Of a stretch of 64,000 nt of DNA, positions 23,699 through 33,330 are shown one piece after another. Position 1 is the stretch's first letter, and each line of letters begins with the position of its first letter. This stretch comes from DASSUW01 sp963730535 (GTDB lineage: Bacteria; Actinomycetota; Thermoleophilia; Solirubrobacterales; Solirubrobacteraceae): NCBI GenBank assembly GCA_963730535.1, contig CAVSRU010000008.1:62001-126000 (forward strand). Reading direction: 5' to 3'. A model generated the notes under the pieces. It made no database searches, was not told the DNA's origin, and worked only from the letters and a program-made list of their open reading frames with translations. Made by a program: the position numbers and the translations under genes.

Positions 23699-24892
23699 AT
23701 GGATGACGCGACCCTGGAGCGCCTCGCCGACCTCGTCGTCGGATTCGGGGCCAACGTGCAGGAGGACCAGATCGTGTCCGTCTCCTGCGAGCCGGGCAAG
23801 GAGGCCCTGACCCGCGCGATCGCGACCAGCGCGTACCGCCGCGGCGCCCGCTTCGTGGACGTCGCCTGGTTCGACCCCTGGGTCAAGCGCGCACGTGTCG
23901 CGCACGCGCGCGAGGAGTCGCTCGACTTCGTGCCCGACTGGTACGGGGAGCGCATCCTGGCGCTCGGCGAGCAGCGGGCGGCGCGGATCGGGCTTTCCGG
24001 CCCGTCCGCCCCCGGCCTGCTCGAGGACCTCGACCCGATCCGCTCGGGCAAGGATCGCCTGCCCGCCGTCAAGGAGTCCGGCCAGGTGGTCAACGACCGC
24101 ACGACCAACTGGTCGATCATCCCCTGCCCGTCGCCGGCCTGGGCCTCGCTCGTGTACCCGGACCTCGAGCCCGACGAGGCGCTGGCCACGCTTGAGCGTC
24201 ACGTCATCCACGTGCTGCGGCTCGACGAGCCCGATCCGATCGCTGCCTGGCAGGAGCGGATCGACACGCTCGTCGCCGTCGCCCAGCGCCTCGCCGAGCG
24301 CCGCTTCGACGCCCTGCACTACGACGCGCCGGGCACCGACCTCACCGTCGGCCTGCTGCCCGGCGCCCGCTGGCAGGCCGCGCGGTTCGAGACGATCGAC
24401 GGCATCGAGCACATGCCCAACCTCCCGACCGAGGAGGTGTTCACGACTCCGGACCCGGCGCGGACCGAGGGCCACGTGACCGCGACCACGCCGCTCGTGC
24501 TGGCCGACGGGACGGTCGTGCGCGACCTGCGTGTGCGGTTCGACGGCGGCCGCGCCGTGCAGGTCGACGCCGACAGCGCGCAGGACACCATGCGCACGAT
24601 CCTCGAGCACGACGAGGGCGCCTCCCGCCTCGGCGAGATCGCGCTCGTCGATCGCGAGGGGCGGATCGGCAAGCTCGAGACCGTCTTCTACGACACGCTG
24701 ATCGACGAGAACGCCGCCAGCCACATCGCGCTCGGCCAGGGCTTCCCGTTCCTGCTCGACGACCCGAGCGCCTCCAACGAGAGCCAGATCCACATCGATT
24801 TCATGATCGGCTCGCCGGAGATGACGGTCACCGGCATCACCGCCGAGGGCGAGCGTGTCCCCGTGCTCGTCGGCGGCGAATGGCGGATCTGA
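23699..24892 (+). CDS. M29-family metallo-aminopeptidase (397 aa)
   Basis: Homologue of thermophilic aminopeptidases T/PepS, dinuclear-metal exopeptidases of broad specificity. Visible landmarks: LVVGFGANVQEDQIVSVSCE at the start, the FDALHYDAPGTDLTVGLLPG block (near 205), IEHMPNLPTEEVFTTPD with the metal Glu (near 240), the SRLGEIALVD Glu (near 310), HIALGQGFP (metal His, near 345) and SQIHIDFMIGSPEM with His-Asp ligands (near 365). All key ligands are present. Leaderless start: TACTCT ends 7 nt before the ATG. It ends 27 bp before the second tRNA-Ser. Confidence 0.92.
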   Translation: MDDATLERLADLVVGFGANVQEDQIVSVSCEPGKEALTRAIATSAYRRGARFVDVAWFDPWVKRARVAHAREESLDFVPDWYGERILALGEQRAARIGLSGPSAPGLLEDLDPIRSGKDRLPAVKESGQVVNDRTTNWSIIPCPSPAWASLVYPDLEPDEALATLERHVIHVLRLDEPDPIAAWQERIDTLVAVAQRLAERRFDALHYDAPGTDLTVGLLPGARWQAARFETIDGIEHMPNLPTEEVFTTPDPARTEGHVTATTPLVLADGTVVRDLRVRFDGGRAVQVDADSAQDTMRTILEHDEGASRLGEIALVDREGRIGKLETVFYDTLIDENAASHIALGQGFPFLLDDPSASNESQIHIDFMIGSPEMTVTGITAEGERVPVLVGGEWRI

Positions 24893-24899
24893 GAGTCGC

Positions 24900-24905
24900 T
24901 ACGCT
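24900..24905 (+). promoter_or_regulatory. -10 box TACGCT of tRNA-Ser(GGA)
   Basis: Ends 14 nt before the mature tRNA; same geometry as the box before tRNA-Ser(CGA). Confidence 0.4.
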
Positions 24906-24919
24906 CACCCCCGCTTCCA

Positions 24920-25009
24920 GGAGAGGTGCCGGAGCGGCTGAACGGGCACGACTGGAAATCGTGTGACGGGGGTCAACCTCGTCCGAGGGTTCGAATCCCT
25001 CCCTCTCCG
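24920..25009 (+). tRNA. tRNA-Ser(GGA)
   Basis: 90-nt class II tRNA. Acceptor GGAGAGG pairs with CCTCTCC (25002-25008), discriminator G at 25009. Anticodon stem CACGA/TCGTG holds loop CTGGAAA with GGA at 24954-24956. T arm GAGGG-TTCGAAT-CCCTC. No encoded CCA. It converges on the RNB ribonuclease gene 8 bp later. Confidence 0.95.
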
Positions 25010-25017
25010 CTGGTTCC

Positions 25018-26394
25018 TCACGGGTGGACGGAGAAGGCGACGGTGCGCGTGGCCGGGTCGGCGCGGTCGAGTCGCACCGCCACCTCGTTGCCGGGCGGCG
25101 GGCAGTTCTCCTCGAGGCGCCCGCGCACGGCGGGCTCGCGGAGCTGGATGCGCTTGTCGTCGATGACGACCGCGTCGAAGCGCTCACCCTCGCGCCCGGC
25201 GAGCAGAACGGCTTCCACGAGGTCGACGACCGCCCGCTCGACCGTGCGCTCGCGGCGCTGCCCCGCGGTCATCGCCGCCGGCAGCTCGGCCAGCCCGGCG
25301 CGAACCCACGAGGGCGGCGACGTCCCCGCGGCGGCGGCCAGGCAGCACTCGGAGACGTAGCGGTCCTGGAGGCGCCGGAGCGGCGCCGTCGCGTGCGCGT
25401 ACGGAGCGGCGACGGCGAAGTGGGCGGCATCGGCCGGCGCCGCGCCGTCGAAGGCCGTGTAGCCCGCGGCGCCGCCTACGCCGGTGGCCTCGTGCAGGAG
25501 AGCGGCGTGGCGCGGGCGGCTCGGGTCGAGCCCGCGGACGAACTCCGGGTAGGAGGTGCCGGCCGGCCAGTCGATGCCGAGCGCTCCGGCCTGGCGCCGC
25601 AGTCGCTCGAGGGCACCCTCGTCCGGCCGCGGCTGCGTCCGCAGGATGCCGTAGCCGGCGCGGAGCATCAGCGCGGCGGCGGCCATGCCCGTGAGGAGCG
25701 AGATCTGCGCGTTGAACTCCTCGCTCGCGAGCGGCGCCCGGTACCGGACCGTCCAGCCGCCCTGCTCCTCGACCACCTCCTGCTCCGGAACGGCGAGGCG
25801 GACGCCGCCGCGCGCGCGCTCGAGCGCCAGCCTTCGCTCGCCGACTTCGCGCAGCGGCGCCTCGCGGTCCGCCGGCACGTCGTCGTAGGTGTACTGCGCG
25901 ACGCTGCGCACCCGCGCCCGAGCGACGTCGGTTGTCGTGAGCTCGCCGTTCGCGTCGAGGTCGAGCGTCCACAGCACCGCCGGTCGCCACTGTCCCGGCA
26001 GCAGGCTGCCTGCGCCCTCCGACAGGGCCGGCGGGTGCAGGGGCGTCTTCGCGTCCGGGGCGTAGATCGTCACGCCGCGGGCGTGCGTGTCGCGGTCCAG
26101 CGGGCCGCCGGGCGTGACGAAGGCGCCCACGTCGGCGATCGCGTAGGACACGCGATGCCCGTCGCCGCGGCGCTCGATGTGCATCGCCTGGTCGAGATCG
26201 CGCGCGCCGGGCGGGTCGATCGTCACGAACGGCAGGTCGACCCGCTCGCCCGCCGGCGGTGTGCTCGCGGCGGCCTCGGCCTCGGCGCGCACGTCCGGCG
26301 GGAAGTCCTCGGGCACGTCCGCCTCCCGGCGGATCGCGTCCAACCCCTCTCGCAACGCCGTCGCCGGCACGACACTGATGCGGCGGGAGGGCAC
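25018..26394 (-). CDS. RNB-domain ribonuclease (RNase II-like, 458 aa)
   Basis: Catalytic RNB domain starts near residue 50: PFVTIDPPGARDLDQAMHIE, RVSYAIADVGAFV, DRDTHARGVTIYAPD, and later the RNA-clamp region FAVAAPYAHATAPLRRLQDR and YVSECCLAA. The acidic cluster is DPPGARDLDQ; relative to E. coli RNase II the essential catalytic Asp is kept but the adjacent one is Gln, as in other actinobacterial members as far as I recall. No N-terminal cold-shock domains, and a short S1-like tail may be present. GTG at 26394, 3 nt after the stop of the neutral protease gene, so the two are in one operon. Confidence 0.88.
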   Translation of the reverse strand: MPSRRISVVPATALREGLDAIRREADVPEDFPPDVRAEAEAAASTPPAGERVDLPFVTIDPPGARDLDQAMHIERRGDGHRVSYAIADVGAFVTPGGPLDRDTHARGVTIYAPDAKTPLHPPALSEGAGSLLPGQWRPAVLWTLDLDANGELTTTDVARARVRSVAQYTYDDVPADREAPLREVGERRLALERARGGVRLAVPEQEVVEEQGGWTVRYRAPLASEEFNAQISLLTGMAAAALMLRAGYGILRTQPRPDEGALERLRRQAGALGIDWPAGTSYPEFVRGLDPSRPRHAALLHEATGVGGAAGYTAFDGAAPADAAHFAVAAPYAHATAPLRRLQDRYVSECCLAAAAGTSPPSWVRAGLAELPAAMTAGQRRERTVERAVVDLVEAVLLAGREGERFDAVVIDDKRIQLREPAVRGRLEENCPPPGNEVAVRLDRADPATRTVAFSVHP

Positions 26395-26397
26395 CGC

Positions 26398-27285
26398 TCA
26401 GATATCGCCGCGGAACGTGTCGCAGGAGCCGACTCGGTCGCCCTCGTAGCCGGTCTTGAACCACTTCTGGCGCTGGGCCGACGAGCCGTGCGTCCACGCC
26501 TCCGGCGTCACGCGGCCCTGGGTCCGCTCCTGGATGCGGTCGTCCCCGACCGCCGCCGCCGCGTCGAGCCCGTCGGCGATGTCCTGCTCGGTCAGCTGCT
26601 CCAGGAAGCCGGTGCTCACGGCGTTGCGGGCCCACAGCCCGGCGTAGCAATCGGCCTGGAGCTCGGTCCGCACCGAGCGGCCCTCGGCCCCCGCCTCGTT
26701 GGAGCCGCGCCCGAGGACCCCGGTGAGGTTCTGGACGTGATGCCCGTACTCGTGCGCGAGCACGTAGGCCTGTGCGAACGGACCGCCGGAGGCGCCGAAC
26801 CGGTCGCGAAGGTCGTCGAAGAAGCCGAGATCGATGTAGACGGACTGGTCGGGCGGGCAGTAGAAGGGGCCGACCGCCGATGTGGCGCCGCCGCAGCCGG
26901 TCGACGTCTCGCCGCTGAAGAAGTTGGTGGTCGCCAGCGGGTATCGCTCGCCCTGGCCAGCGAACTCCTCGGTCCAGTACGCCTGGATGCTGTTGACGGT
27001 GCCCACGATCCGGCACTCCTCGCGCTCGTTGGCATCGGCTCCGGTCCGGCACTCGGTCGCCAGCTCGCTACCGCCCGACCGCGTCTGCCCGGTCGTGACC
27101 TCGTCGAGGGCGTCCAGGCCGCCCAGATCGCCGCCCCCGAGGTTCACGCCGAACAGCAGCCCGATGACCACGATCAGCAGCCCTGCGCCGCCGCCGATGG
27201 CCCGGCCGCCGCCCGGCATGCGGCCCATGCCACGGCGATCCCGGACCTGCGACGGGTCGAGCTTGACCCGGTTCCTGAACTTCAT
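26398..27285 (-). CDS. YpfJ-type putative neutral zinc metallopeptidase (295 aa)
   Basis: Full-length match to the YpfJ/KPN_02809 family. Features: basic start (MKFRNRVKLDPSQVRDRRG), one membrane helix (AGLLIVVIGLLFGVNLGGG, about residues 33-52), then an extracellular domain with the zinc motif HEYGHHVQ (about 178-185) and a downstream ELQADCYAG that supplies the third ligand. Biochemical role is unproven even in model species. Leaderless: TAGCAC ends 7 nt before the ATG. It leads into the RNB ribonuclease gene. Confidence 0.9.
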   Translation of the reverse strand: MKFRNRVKLDPSQVRDRRGMGRMPGGGRAIGGGAGLLIVVIGLLFGVNLGGGDLGGLDALDEVTTGQTRSGGSELATECRTGADANEREECRIVGTVNSIQAYWTEEFAGQGERYPLATTNFFSGETSTGCGGATSAVGPFYCPPDQSVYIDLGFFDDLRDRFGASGGPFAQAYVLAHEYGHHVQNLTGVLGRGSNEAGAEGRSVRTELQADCYAGLWARNAVSTGFLEQLTEQDIADGLDAAAAVGDDRIQERTQGRVTPEAWTHGSSAQRQKWFKTGYEGDRVGSCDTFRGDI

Positions 27286-27353
27286 GCCTGCTGTGCTACC
27301 CAAACGAGCGCGATCCGCTCGGCCGCGCGGGCGAGTCTAGTTCCAGTCCCTCG

Positions 27354-28436
27354 TCACGCGCGGCCCTCTGCTGCTGCCGCGATCTGCTTCGCGACATGGT
27401 TCGCGTCGCGGGCCAGGCCGTGGATCATCGCCGACGACACCGAGTAGAGAAACAGCAGCCCGACGAAGTACAGCCCCGGTTGGTCGGCGACGACCCCGCG
27501 CTCGGTGATCGGGTCGTCACGGGCCACGCCGGGGATGTCCAGCCAGTCGAGGCTCGGGTCGAACCCGGTGCACCAGATGACGTTCGCCACGTCGAGCACG
27601 CGGCCGTCCTCGAGCTGTGGTCGGCCATCACGGACGCCTGCGAGCCTGGGGACGCGCTCGACCCCCGCGGCGACGAGATCCTCCGGCTTGGTGCGCACCA
27701 GAGGAAGTCCGTGGGCGAACACCTCGGGCCGCTTCCTGCGGCCCATCGGCGTCCGCATGGTCAGCACCCGGTGGAAGACGCCTCGCAGCACGAGCGGGAG
27801 CAAGTAGCGCGCCGCGAACGACTCGATGCGGAAAGGGACATGGCCGACGTCGCGACCGGACAGCCACACCCGGCGGCCGCTGCTCGCGTCCAGTGCGATC
27901 TCGGCCCCTGAGTTGCCGGCGCCTACGAGGAGCACGTCGCCGTCCTGGAGCTGCTCCGCGTTGCGGTAGTCGGCGGAGTGAAGCTGGGTGATGGCGCGGT
28001 CGAGCTCGGCAGCGAGCGGCGGCACCCGCGGCCGCTGCCAGCTTCCGAGCGCGACGACGACGTTGCCGGCCTCGAACCGCTGCTCGCCGGACGTCACGAC
28101 GAAGCCGCGTCCGTTCCTCGCCAGGCGGTCCACGCGCACGCCCGTCCGCACGGGCAGCTGAAAGCGAGCCGCGTACGTCTCGAGGTAGTCGGCCATCTCG
28201 TCCTTGCTCGGGAACGTGTGGGCCGGGGCGGGGAACGGCATCCCCGCCAGGGCGTCGTAACGAGCGGGCGTGAACAGGCGCAGGGAGTCCCAACGCGCGC
28301 GCCAGGCGTCCCCGATCCGATCGCCGGCCTCCAGGATCACGAACGGCAGCCCGCGCCGGGCGAGCTGGTACCCGACCGAGAGCCCGGCCTGCCCGCCGCC
28401 GATGACGATCGTCTCGAAGCGCTCCGAGGTCCGCAT
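27354..28436 (-). CDS. Flavin-containing monooxygenase-like protein (CzcO type, 360 aa)
   Basis: FAD-dependent monooxygenase or ferredoxin-NADP-reductase-like flavoprotein. FAD loop GGGQAGLSVG at residues 13-22; WDSLRLFTPARYDALAGMPF is typical of the CzcO/FMO class; the NADPH loop VGAGNSGAEIALD is near 170; and the terminal ATG motif NVIWCTGFDPSLDW is near 290. Substrate unknown. A strong AGGAGG lies 5 nt before the ATG. It is 30 bp downstream of the HD-GYP-LuxR regulator gene on the same strand, so that protein may control it. Confidence 0.88.
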   Translation of the reverse strand: MRTSERFETIVIGGGQAGLSVGYQLARRGLPFVILEAGDRIGDAWRARWDSLRLFTPARYDALAGMPFPAPAHTFPSKDEMADYLETYAARFQLPVRTGVRVDRLARNGRGFVVTSGEQRFEAGNVVVALGSWQRPRVPPLAAELDRAITQLHSADYRNAEQLQDGDVLLVGAGNSGAEIALDASSGRRVWLSGRDVGHVPFRIESFAARYLLPLVLRGVFHRVLTMRTPMGRRKRPEVFAHGLPLVRTKPEDLVAAGVERVPRLAGVRDGRPQLEDGRVLDVANVIWCTGFDPSLDWLDIPGVARDDPITERGVVADQPGLYFVGLLFLYSVSSAMIHGLARDANHVAKQIAAAAEGRA

Positions 28437-28466
28437 TGGTGCCTCCTGCGGTTGCTTGAGGCGACG

Positions 28467-30059
28467 CTACGCGCGACGACCGGCGCGGGAAATCGGGAGT
28501 TCTCCCCACGTCATCAGGCCATGCTCCATCGCGTAGAGCGTGGCGGCGGCGCGCGTCGACACGTCGATTTTCGCGTAGGCGTTCTGGATGTGGCGGTCGG
28601 CCGTCTTGGGCGAGATCTCGAGCGTCGCGGCGATCTGCTTCGTCTGCAGGCCGCGTGCGAGCAGTCGCAGCACCTCGACCTCGCGCTCGGTCAGGCCCGC
28701 CGGTCGCTCGACGCGCGCAACCGGCTGTCCGCTCGTCTCGAGGACCGCGGCGACGAGGTCGGCGTCGAACAGGCCTGCGCGGCACTGTTCGGCGAGCGCC
28801 TCGGCGGCAAGCGCGGCTGGCATCGCCTCGCGGTGCGGCCGGGGCTCGGTCATCGCCCGGTACGTGTCGACGATCGCGAGCAGTCGCACCGGCGGAGGCT
28901 GGTCGGCCGCCGCCGTACCGCGGTGGTACCCGGACCCGTCGAGCCGCTCGTGATGGGCGCCCGCGATAGGCGCCAGCGGGGCGAGCGACGGCGAACGCAG
29001 GAGCACCCGCTCTGAGTGGTACGCGTGCAGCCTGACCTGTTCCCAGTCGTCCGGCGACAGCGGGCCTCTCCGGTGCCAGATGTCGACGGGCGTGGCGACG
29101 CGGCCGATGTCGTGTACGGCCGCCGCACGGCGGAGCCCGACGACGGCGGATTGACCGAACCCGCACCGCCCTGCGGCTTCCTCCACGAGCGCGGCCACGC
29201 CCGCCGAGTGACCGCTGAGGTAGGGGGACGCGAGGTCGGCGAAGTCGCCCATCGCCGAGAGTGCCCGGTCGATGCCCTCGCCCTCCAAGGTCAGCTGCGG
29301 GCTCGGCTCGTAGGCAAGGGTCTCCTCCCAGGCCGATGCCCCCGGCGGGAGCGCGAGGATGTCCGCGGCGTCGTCGGCGAGGCATTCCGCGACCGCCGGA
29401 TCGAGCCCGCGGCCGGCGTGATCTCTCACAACCCGCGCGGCGGCGTCCGGGCCGCCGAGCATGCGCTGTACCGCTGCGTCCTGCGCGACCTGGACGATGC
29501 GGACGGGTAGCGGGATCTCTTCTCGCGCGGCGCGCCCGAGCGGGCTGTTGCCGTCCCAGCGCTCGGTGACGTACGCGAACAGGCTCGATAACTGGGCCGG
29601 CAGGCCGAGGCGCTGAGCGAGCATCTGCGCGACCTCGCAGGCGGCAATCAGATGCGGTCGCACCCCGCGGGCCGCCCGGGGAGCGCGGCGCGCGATCTCG
29701 AGCGCGGCCCGCGCGGCTGAGGTTCCGGGGGGCGGCAGCGAACGGAGGACGCCGCGGAGGCTCGCGCGCTGCGAGCCGAACATGACCGGGAGGTGGTGCC
29801 TCGTCATGCCGCCGCCGAAGATCTCAGCGCCCAGCTCGGCATCCGTCGTGCAACCGGAATGGAAGAGCAGACAGGCGTAGTACGTCTGCCTCGCCGTCTC
29901 GTCGTCGACGCCGAGACGACGGCTGAGCCGGGCCGCGAACAGCGTGCTCTGGAGGCCGTGCTCGAACGGCAGCCCCATCCCGAGGTCCGTCGCCAGGCTG
30001 AGCGCGCCGATCACCTCCGCAGCCCTCACCCGCTCTGCGTCCGGCGGTGCTTGCGCCAC
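28467..30059 (-). CDS. HD-GYP phosphodiesterase-like regulator with LuxR DNA-binding domain (530 aa)
   Basis: Residues 20-75 and about 290-440 make two HD-type helical regions; the C-terminal one has the full pattern AAAVHDIGRVATP (HD) and HHERLDGSGYHRG (GYH in place of GYP). Residues 465-525 are a LuxR helix-turn-helix (GLTEREVEVLRLLARGLQTK, ISPKTADRHIQNAYAKIDVS). The combination suggests a transcription factor that senses or hydrolyses a cyclic dinucleotide, though the first HD copy is degenerate. GTG start lies 7 nt after TACGAT. Likely target: the monooxygenase gene that follows it. Confidence 0.85.
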   Translation of the reverse strand: MAQAPPDAERVRAAEVIGALSLATDLGMGLPFEHGLQSTLFAARLSRRLGVDDETARQTYYACLLFHSGCTTDAELGAEIFGGGMTRHHLPVMFGSQRASLRGVLRSLPPPGTSAARAALEIARRAPRAARGVRPHLIAACEVAQMLAQRLGLPAQLSSLFAYVTERWDGNSPLGRAAREEIPLPVRIVQVAQDAAVQRMLGGPDAAARVVRDHAGRGLDPAVAECLADDAADILALPPGASAWEETLAYEPSPQLTLEGEGIDRALSAMGDFADLASPYLSGHSAGVAALVEEAAGRCGFGQSAVVGLRRAAAVHDIGRVATPVDIWHRRGPLSPDDWEQVRLHAYHSERVLLRSPSLAPLAPIAGAHHERLDGSGYHRGTAAADQPPPVRLLAIVDTYRAMTEPRPHREAMPAALAAEALAEQCRAGLFDADLVAAVLETSGQPVARVERPAGLTEREVEVLRLLARGLQTKQIAATLEISPKTADRHIQNAYAKIDVSTRAAATLYAMEHGLMTWGELPISRAGRRA

Positions 30060-30092
30060 TCCGGCGATCGTAACGCCGACGGCACGCCGAGC

Positions 30093-30123
30093 GCTGCGGC
30101 GGCGCGCGAGGCGCCGCCGCAGC
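30093..30123 (-). terminator. Strong stem-loop after the M14 peptidase gene
   Basis: Perfect 13-bp stem GCTGCGGCGGCGC with GCGCCGCCGCAGC and loop GCGAG, 13 nt past the stop codon at 30136. Confidence 0.7.
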
Positions 30124-30135
30124 CCGGCCTTCCTC

Positions 30136-33100
30136 CTACTCGAGCAGGCCGCCGAGCGCCCGGCGGATGAGGTCCGCGCGCTCCGCGTCGGTGGACAGGT
30201 GCTCGAGGCCGAAGCCCAGGAGCAGCGTGTCCTCCGTCGACGTGCCGGCGTAGAAGTTGAGCAGCCGCTCGCCGATCTGCCAGTTGCCCGAGTTCGGCGG
30301 GCTGCCCGCCGGCTGGGGGCTGACGGTCCACGTGCTGGTTGCTCCCTCGAAGCCGTCGGCCTCGGTGGTCACGCCGTTGACGACGATTCGCGTGTCGTCC
30401 ACGAATGCGCCCACGCCGCCGGTCGCCGGGTCGGTCACGTAGGTGATCGACACCTCGACCGGTCCCCCGCCCGCGCCGGTGAAGGCGGCGAGGTCGAACG
30501 CCACCTGGTCCCAGCCGCCGGTCGACCCGGTGAACGAGTTCCACGTGCCCGAGGTACCCGGACCGTTGCAGCCCGCGCCACCGAAGTAGTGGCCGAGGAA
30601 CGGGTGCAGCTGGAGCAGGAAGCCACCCGGCTCGCACTCCGTGGGCCCGGCGGTCTGCGTGCCTCCGTTGACGTCCGGCAGCGTCGTCCAGTTCTCCTGA
30701 CCCGGCGTGTGGGCCTCCACGATCACGTGGTCGTAGCCGGACTCGAGGCTGGTCGAGAGCTGGAACTGCAGCTGCGCCGTCGCATTCGCGGGCACGGTGA
30801 TCGTCTTCGTCAGCCGCATGTACGAGCTGTCCGCATGCGGTGCGCCCGCATACCGCGTCCCCTCGATCGGGGCGAACGGGAAGCCGGCCGCCTGTGGGAA
30901 CTCCGCGGACCCCCAGCTCGTGAACTGCGGGAACTCGCTCGGCGGCAGCACGTCGCTCGTGGGCTGGAACGTGCCCGCCTCGTCGAGCGGGTTGTCGCCG
31001 CCGACGAGGTTCCCGAGGAAGCCCTCGATCGGGTCGGCGATGCCGGTGACCGACGGGGGGACCCCCGGGAAGTCGGTGCGCGTGTACGCCCCGAGGTAGT
31101 ACTGGCGGAAGTCGTTCGCCAGGATCAGGCAGTCGTCGAACAGGCTCGTGGTGATGACGCACTCGGCCGTCTCGTCGCCGTTGAGGGCGTAGTAGAGGCC
31201 GCCGACGGCGTCGCTGATGCCCGGCAGGCCTTCGTACTGCGCGGTCTCGCCGGCGTGGATGAGCTTGCCACCGTCGTTGAGGTAGTCCCGCACCCGCAGC
31301 GTGAGGTACTGCTGGCGCTCGGCCACCCCGATGTCGGGGAACTCGCGGCTGCCGACGCGGATGAGCTCGTCCTCGGGGTCCTGCGTGATGCGGTTGTCAC
31401 CGAGGTACCACAGCACCGCGTCGTAGTGGTCGAGCACGCCGAGGTCGTGCGGCACGCCGCGACGGTCGACGTCCCAGACGTCGGCGCTGTAGCCGGCCTG
31501 GCGGATCGCCCGGCGATGGGCCCGCGCGTACTTGGGCGCGTTCGTGCCCGCCGGGTAGGTCGGGTTGACGCCCGTGTAGTCCTCGTTGGCGATGATCAGG
31601 ACGTCGTGGCCCGTGTCGCGGGCAAGGCGGTACCGGAAGCTCTTGCTCCGGACCTCGCCCTTGCCCTTCTTGTGGCCCTCGAACCACACCTTGACCCTGT
31701 CGCCGCGGTCGGCGCCACGGACGAGGCCGCGGAACTCGGCGTAGTAGTCGTCGTTCTCGTCGCCGTAGCGCTCACCGCCGCGCCACTCGCGCACGTCGGC
31801 CGTGCGGGTCCGCCCGCCGTCGATCTGGTAGTGCATGTGCAGGCCCTTGATCGCCCGCTTGGCGACGACGGCCACCGTCTGCGGGTCGCCGAAGGAGACG
31901 TCGAACGTGTCGACGCGGAAGTTCTCCGCGCGCCGCCCGACGACCGACTCCGGATCGTCCGGGTCATCCGCCGACTTGGCGACCGACAGCGCGAACGGGA
32001 TGTTCTTCTCGAACTCGGCCTGGACCAGTCCCTCGTCGTCGGGGAAGTTGAAGCCGCTTGCGCAGTCGTCGGCCACCCACTCGTCGTCGGGCACAGAGTC
32101 CGACGCCGCCTCGCACGTCGACATCTCGGGCGTGAAGCCGAGCGTGCCGTACAGCTCGGTCATGTGCGTGTCGGTGTCGCCGTTGGTCGTGTAGAGCTCG
32201 GCCGAGATGTCCGGGTCGTAGCCGGGGATCGCCGGGTTGGCGTCGTCGCCGGCCATGGCCTCGTAGATCACGTCGTCCGGCGTCGGCGTCGCGACCTGCC
32301 AGCCGGTGCCGTAGAGCAGCAGCTCGGCGGCCGAGTGGTAGTTGACGAAGAACTCGAAGCCGACGCGGCCTATGAAGCTGTCGACCGCCTTGGTCTCAGG
32401 CTCGGAGTTCGGGCCCGGGCCGCGATAGGTCTCGCTGCCCTCCTCGGGCGAGGAGCCCTCGTTGTCGTAGCCCCACTTCGTGGCGAGGTTGCGGTTCAGG
32501 TCGACGCCGTCACCGGGGGCGATCTGCCCGTCGCCGTTGTTGTCGCGCAGGTTCTTGCGCCATAGCCGCTGACCCGGCTGGAAGGTCCAGTCGTAGCCGT
32601 CCGGGTTGGCGACCGGGACGAACCACAGCTCCCGCGTGTCGACCAGCTTGCGGATCGTGCGGTTGGTGTTGTAGCCGTCGAGGAAGTAGTGCATCAGGCG
32701 CCGGTTCATCTCGGGCGTGATCCACTCGCGAGCGTGCTGGGCGCTGAGGTAGAGCACCGCGGGCTTGCGGCCGTCGCTCTTCTCCGGGTTCTTCGTCACC
32801 TTGAGGGCGACGATCGGCTTGCCCTGGACGGTGGTCCCGAAGGTGACGAGCTTCGCGATCTTCTGGTTGTCGCGCGCCGCCTGCTCGTACTCCTCCCGGA
32901 TGCCGCCGGCACCCGAGTACGGGCGGAAGACCTCCATCTGCTGGGCGATGGCCGCGTTGGCCCGAGCCGTCGCGCTCTTACCGCGGACCTTCTTGACCGA
33001 GAGCGCGATGCCCTCGCGGCGCAGTGCCCGAGCCTGGGCGCCGCTGAGGATGAGCTCCACGCGGATCTTGCCCGCGGCCCGGCTCCCCTTGAACTGCGTT

Positions 33101-33255
33101 TCGTGGCGATCGATGCCGAGCTCGGACAGCGCGCCGAGCTTGGCGCGACTCACCTTGCCCTTGTAGACCTCGAGCCGATCGGCGGCCTGAGCACTGGCAC
33201 TCGCCGCCAGCACGGCGACGAGCATCGTTACGGACGCCATGAATGCGCGATTCAC
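30136..33255 (-). CDS. Large secreted M14 zinc carboxypeptidase (1039 aa)
   Basis: Signal peptide in the first 24 residues. M14 domain about 110-430: zinc ligands H174 and E177 in SAQHAREW, substrate site NPDGYDWTF...VDLNRN, zinc His in NYHSAAELLLYGTGW, and catalytic Glu in GFTPEMS. After it, a long extracellular part: GLHMHYQIDGGRTRTADVRE, a glutamine-amidotransferase-like segment HDVLIIANEDYTG...LGDNRI near 545-650, and a C-terminal VEG-like region similar to immune-inhibitor-A peptidases (SGYDHVIVEAHTPGQENW). GTG start with GGGGGGAAGG upstream; internal ATG is five codons in. Monocistronic, terminated by the hairpin downstream. Confidence 0.9.
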   Translation of the reverse strand: MNRAFMASVTMLVAVLAASASAQAADRLEVYKGKVSRAKLGALSELGIDRHETQFKGSRAAGKIRVELILSGAQARALRREGIALSVKKVRGKSATARANAAIAQQMEVFRPYSGAGGIREEYEQAARDNQKIAKLVTFGTTVQGKPIVALKVTKNPEKSDGRKPAVLYLSAQHAREWITPEMNRRLMHYFLDGYNTNRTIRKLVDTRELWFVPVANPDGYDWTFQPGQRLWRKNLRDNNGDGQIAPGDGVDLNRNLATKWGYDNEGSSPEEGSETYRGPGPNSEPETKAVDSFIGRVGFEFFVNYHSAAELLLYGTGWQVATPTPDDVIYEAMAGDDANPAIPGYDPDISAELYTTNGDTDTHMTELYGTLGFTPEMSTCEAASDSVPDDEWVADDCASGFNFPDDEGLVQAEFEKNIPFALSVAKSADDPDDPESVVGRRAENFRVDTFDVSFGDPQTVAVVAKRAIKGLHMHYQIDGGRTRTADVREWRGGERYGDENDDYYAEFRGLVRGADRGDRVKVWFEGHKKGKGEVRSKSFRYRLARDTGHDVLIIANEDYTGVNPTYPAGTNAPKYARAHRRAIRQAGYSADVWDVDRRGVPHDLGVLDHYDAVLWYLGDNRITQDPEDELIRVGSREFPDIGVAERQQYLTLRVRDYLNDGGKLIHAGETAQYEGLPGISDAVGGLYYALNGDETAECVITTSLFDDCLILANDFRQYYLGAYTRTDFPGVPPSVTGIADPIEGFLGNLVGGDNPLDEAGTFQPTSDVLPPSEFPQFTSWGSAEFPQAAGFPFAPIEGTRYAGAPHADSSYMRLTKTITVPANATAQLQFQLSTSLESGYDHVIVEAHTPGQENWTTLPDVNGGTQTAGPTECEPGGFLLQLHPFLGHYFGGAGCNGPGTSGTWNSFTGSTGGWDQVAFDLAAFTGAGGGPVEVSITYVTDPATGGVGAFVDDTRIVVNGVTTEADGFEGATSTWTVSPQPAGSPPNSGNWQIGERLLNFYAGTSTEDTLLLGFGLEHLSTDAERADLIRRALGGLLE

Positions 33256-33330
33256 GCCTTCCCCCCACCTCGAATGAAACCGACTTACTCACAGTCTCCT
33301 GCGGCGGCTCCCGGGTGTCAATCGCGTACG

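Noticed and set aside
25024..27447. 807-codon plus-strand open frame
   Set aside because: It lies opposite the RNB ribonuclease and neutral protease genes. No family pattern; composition is typical of an antisense shadow.
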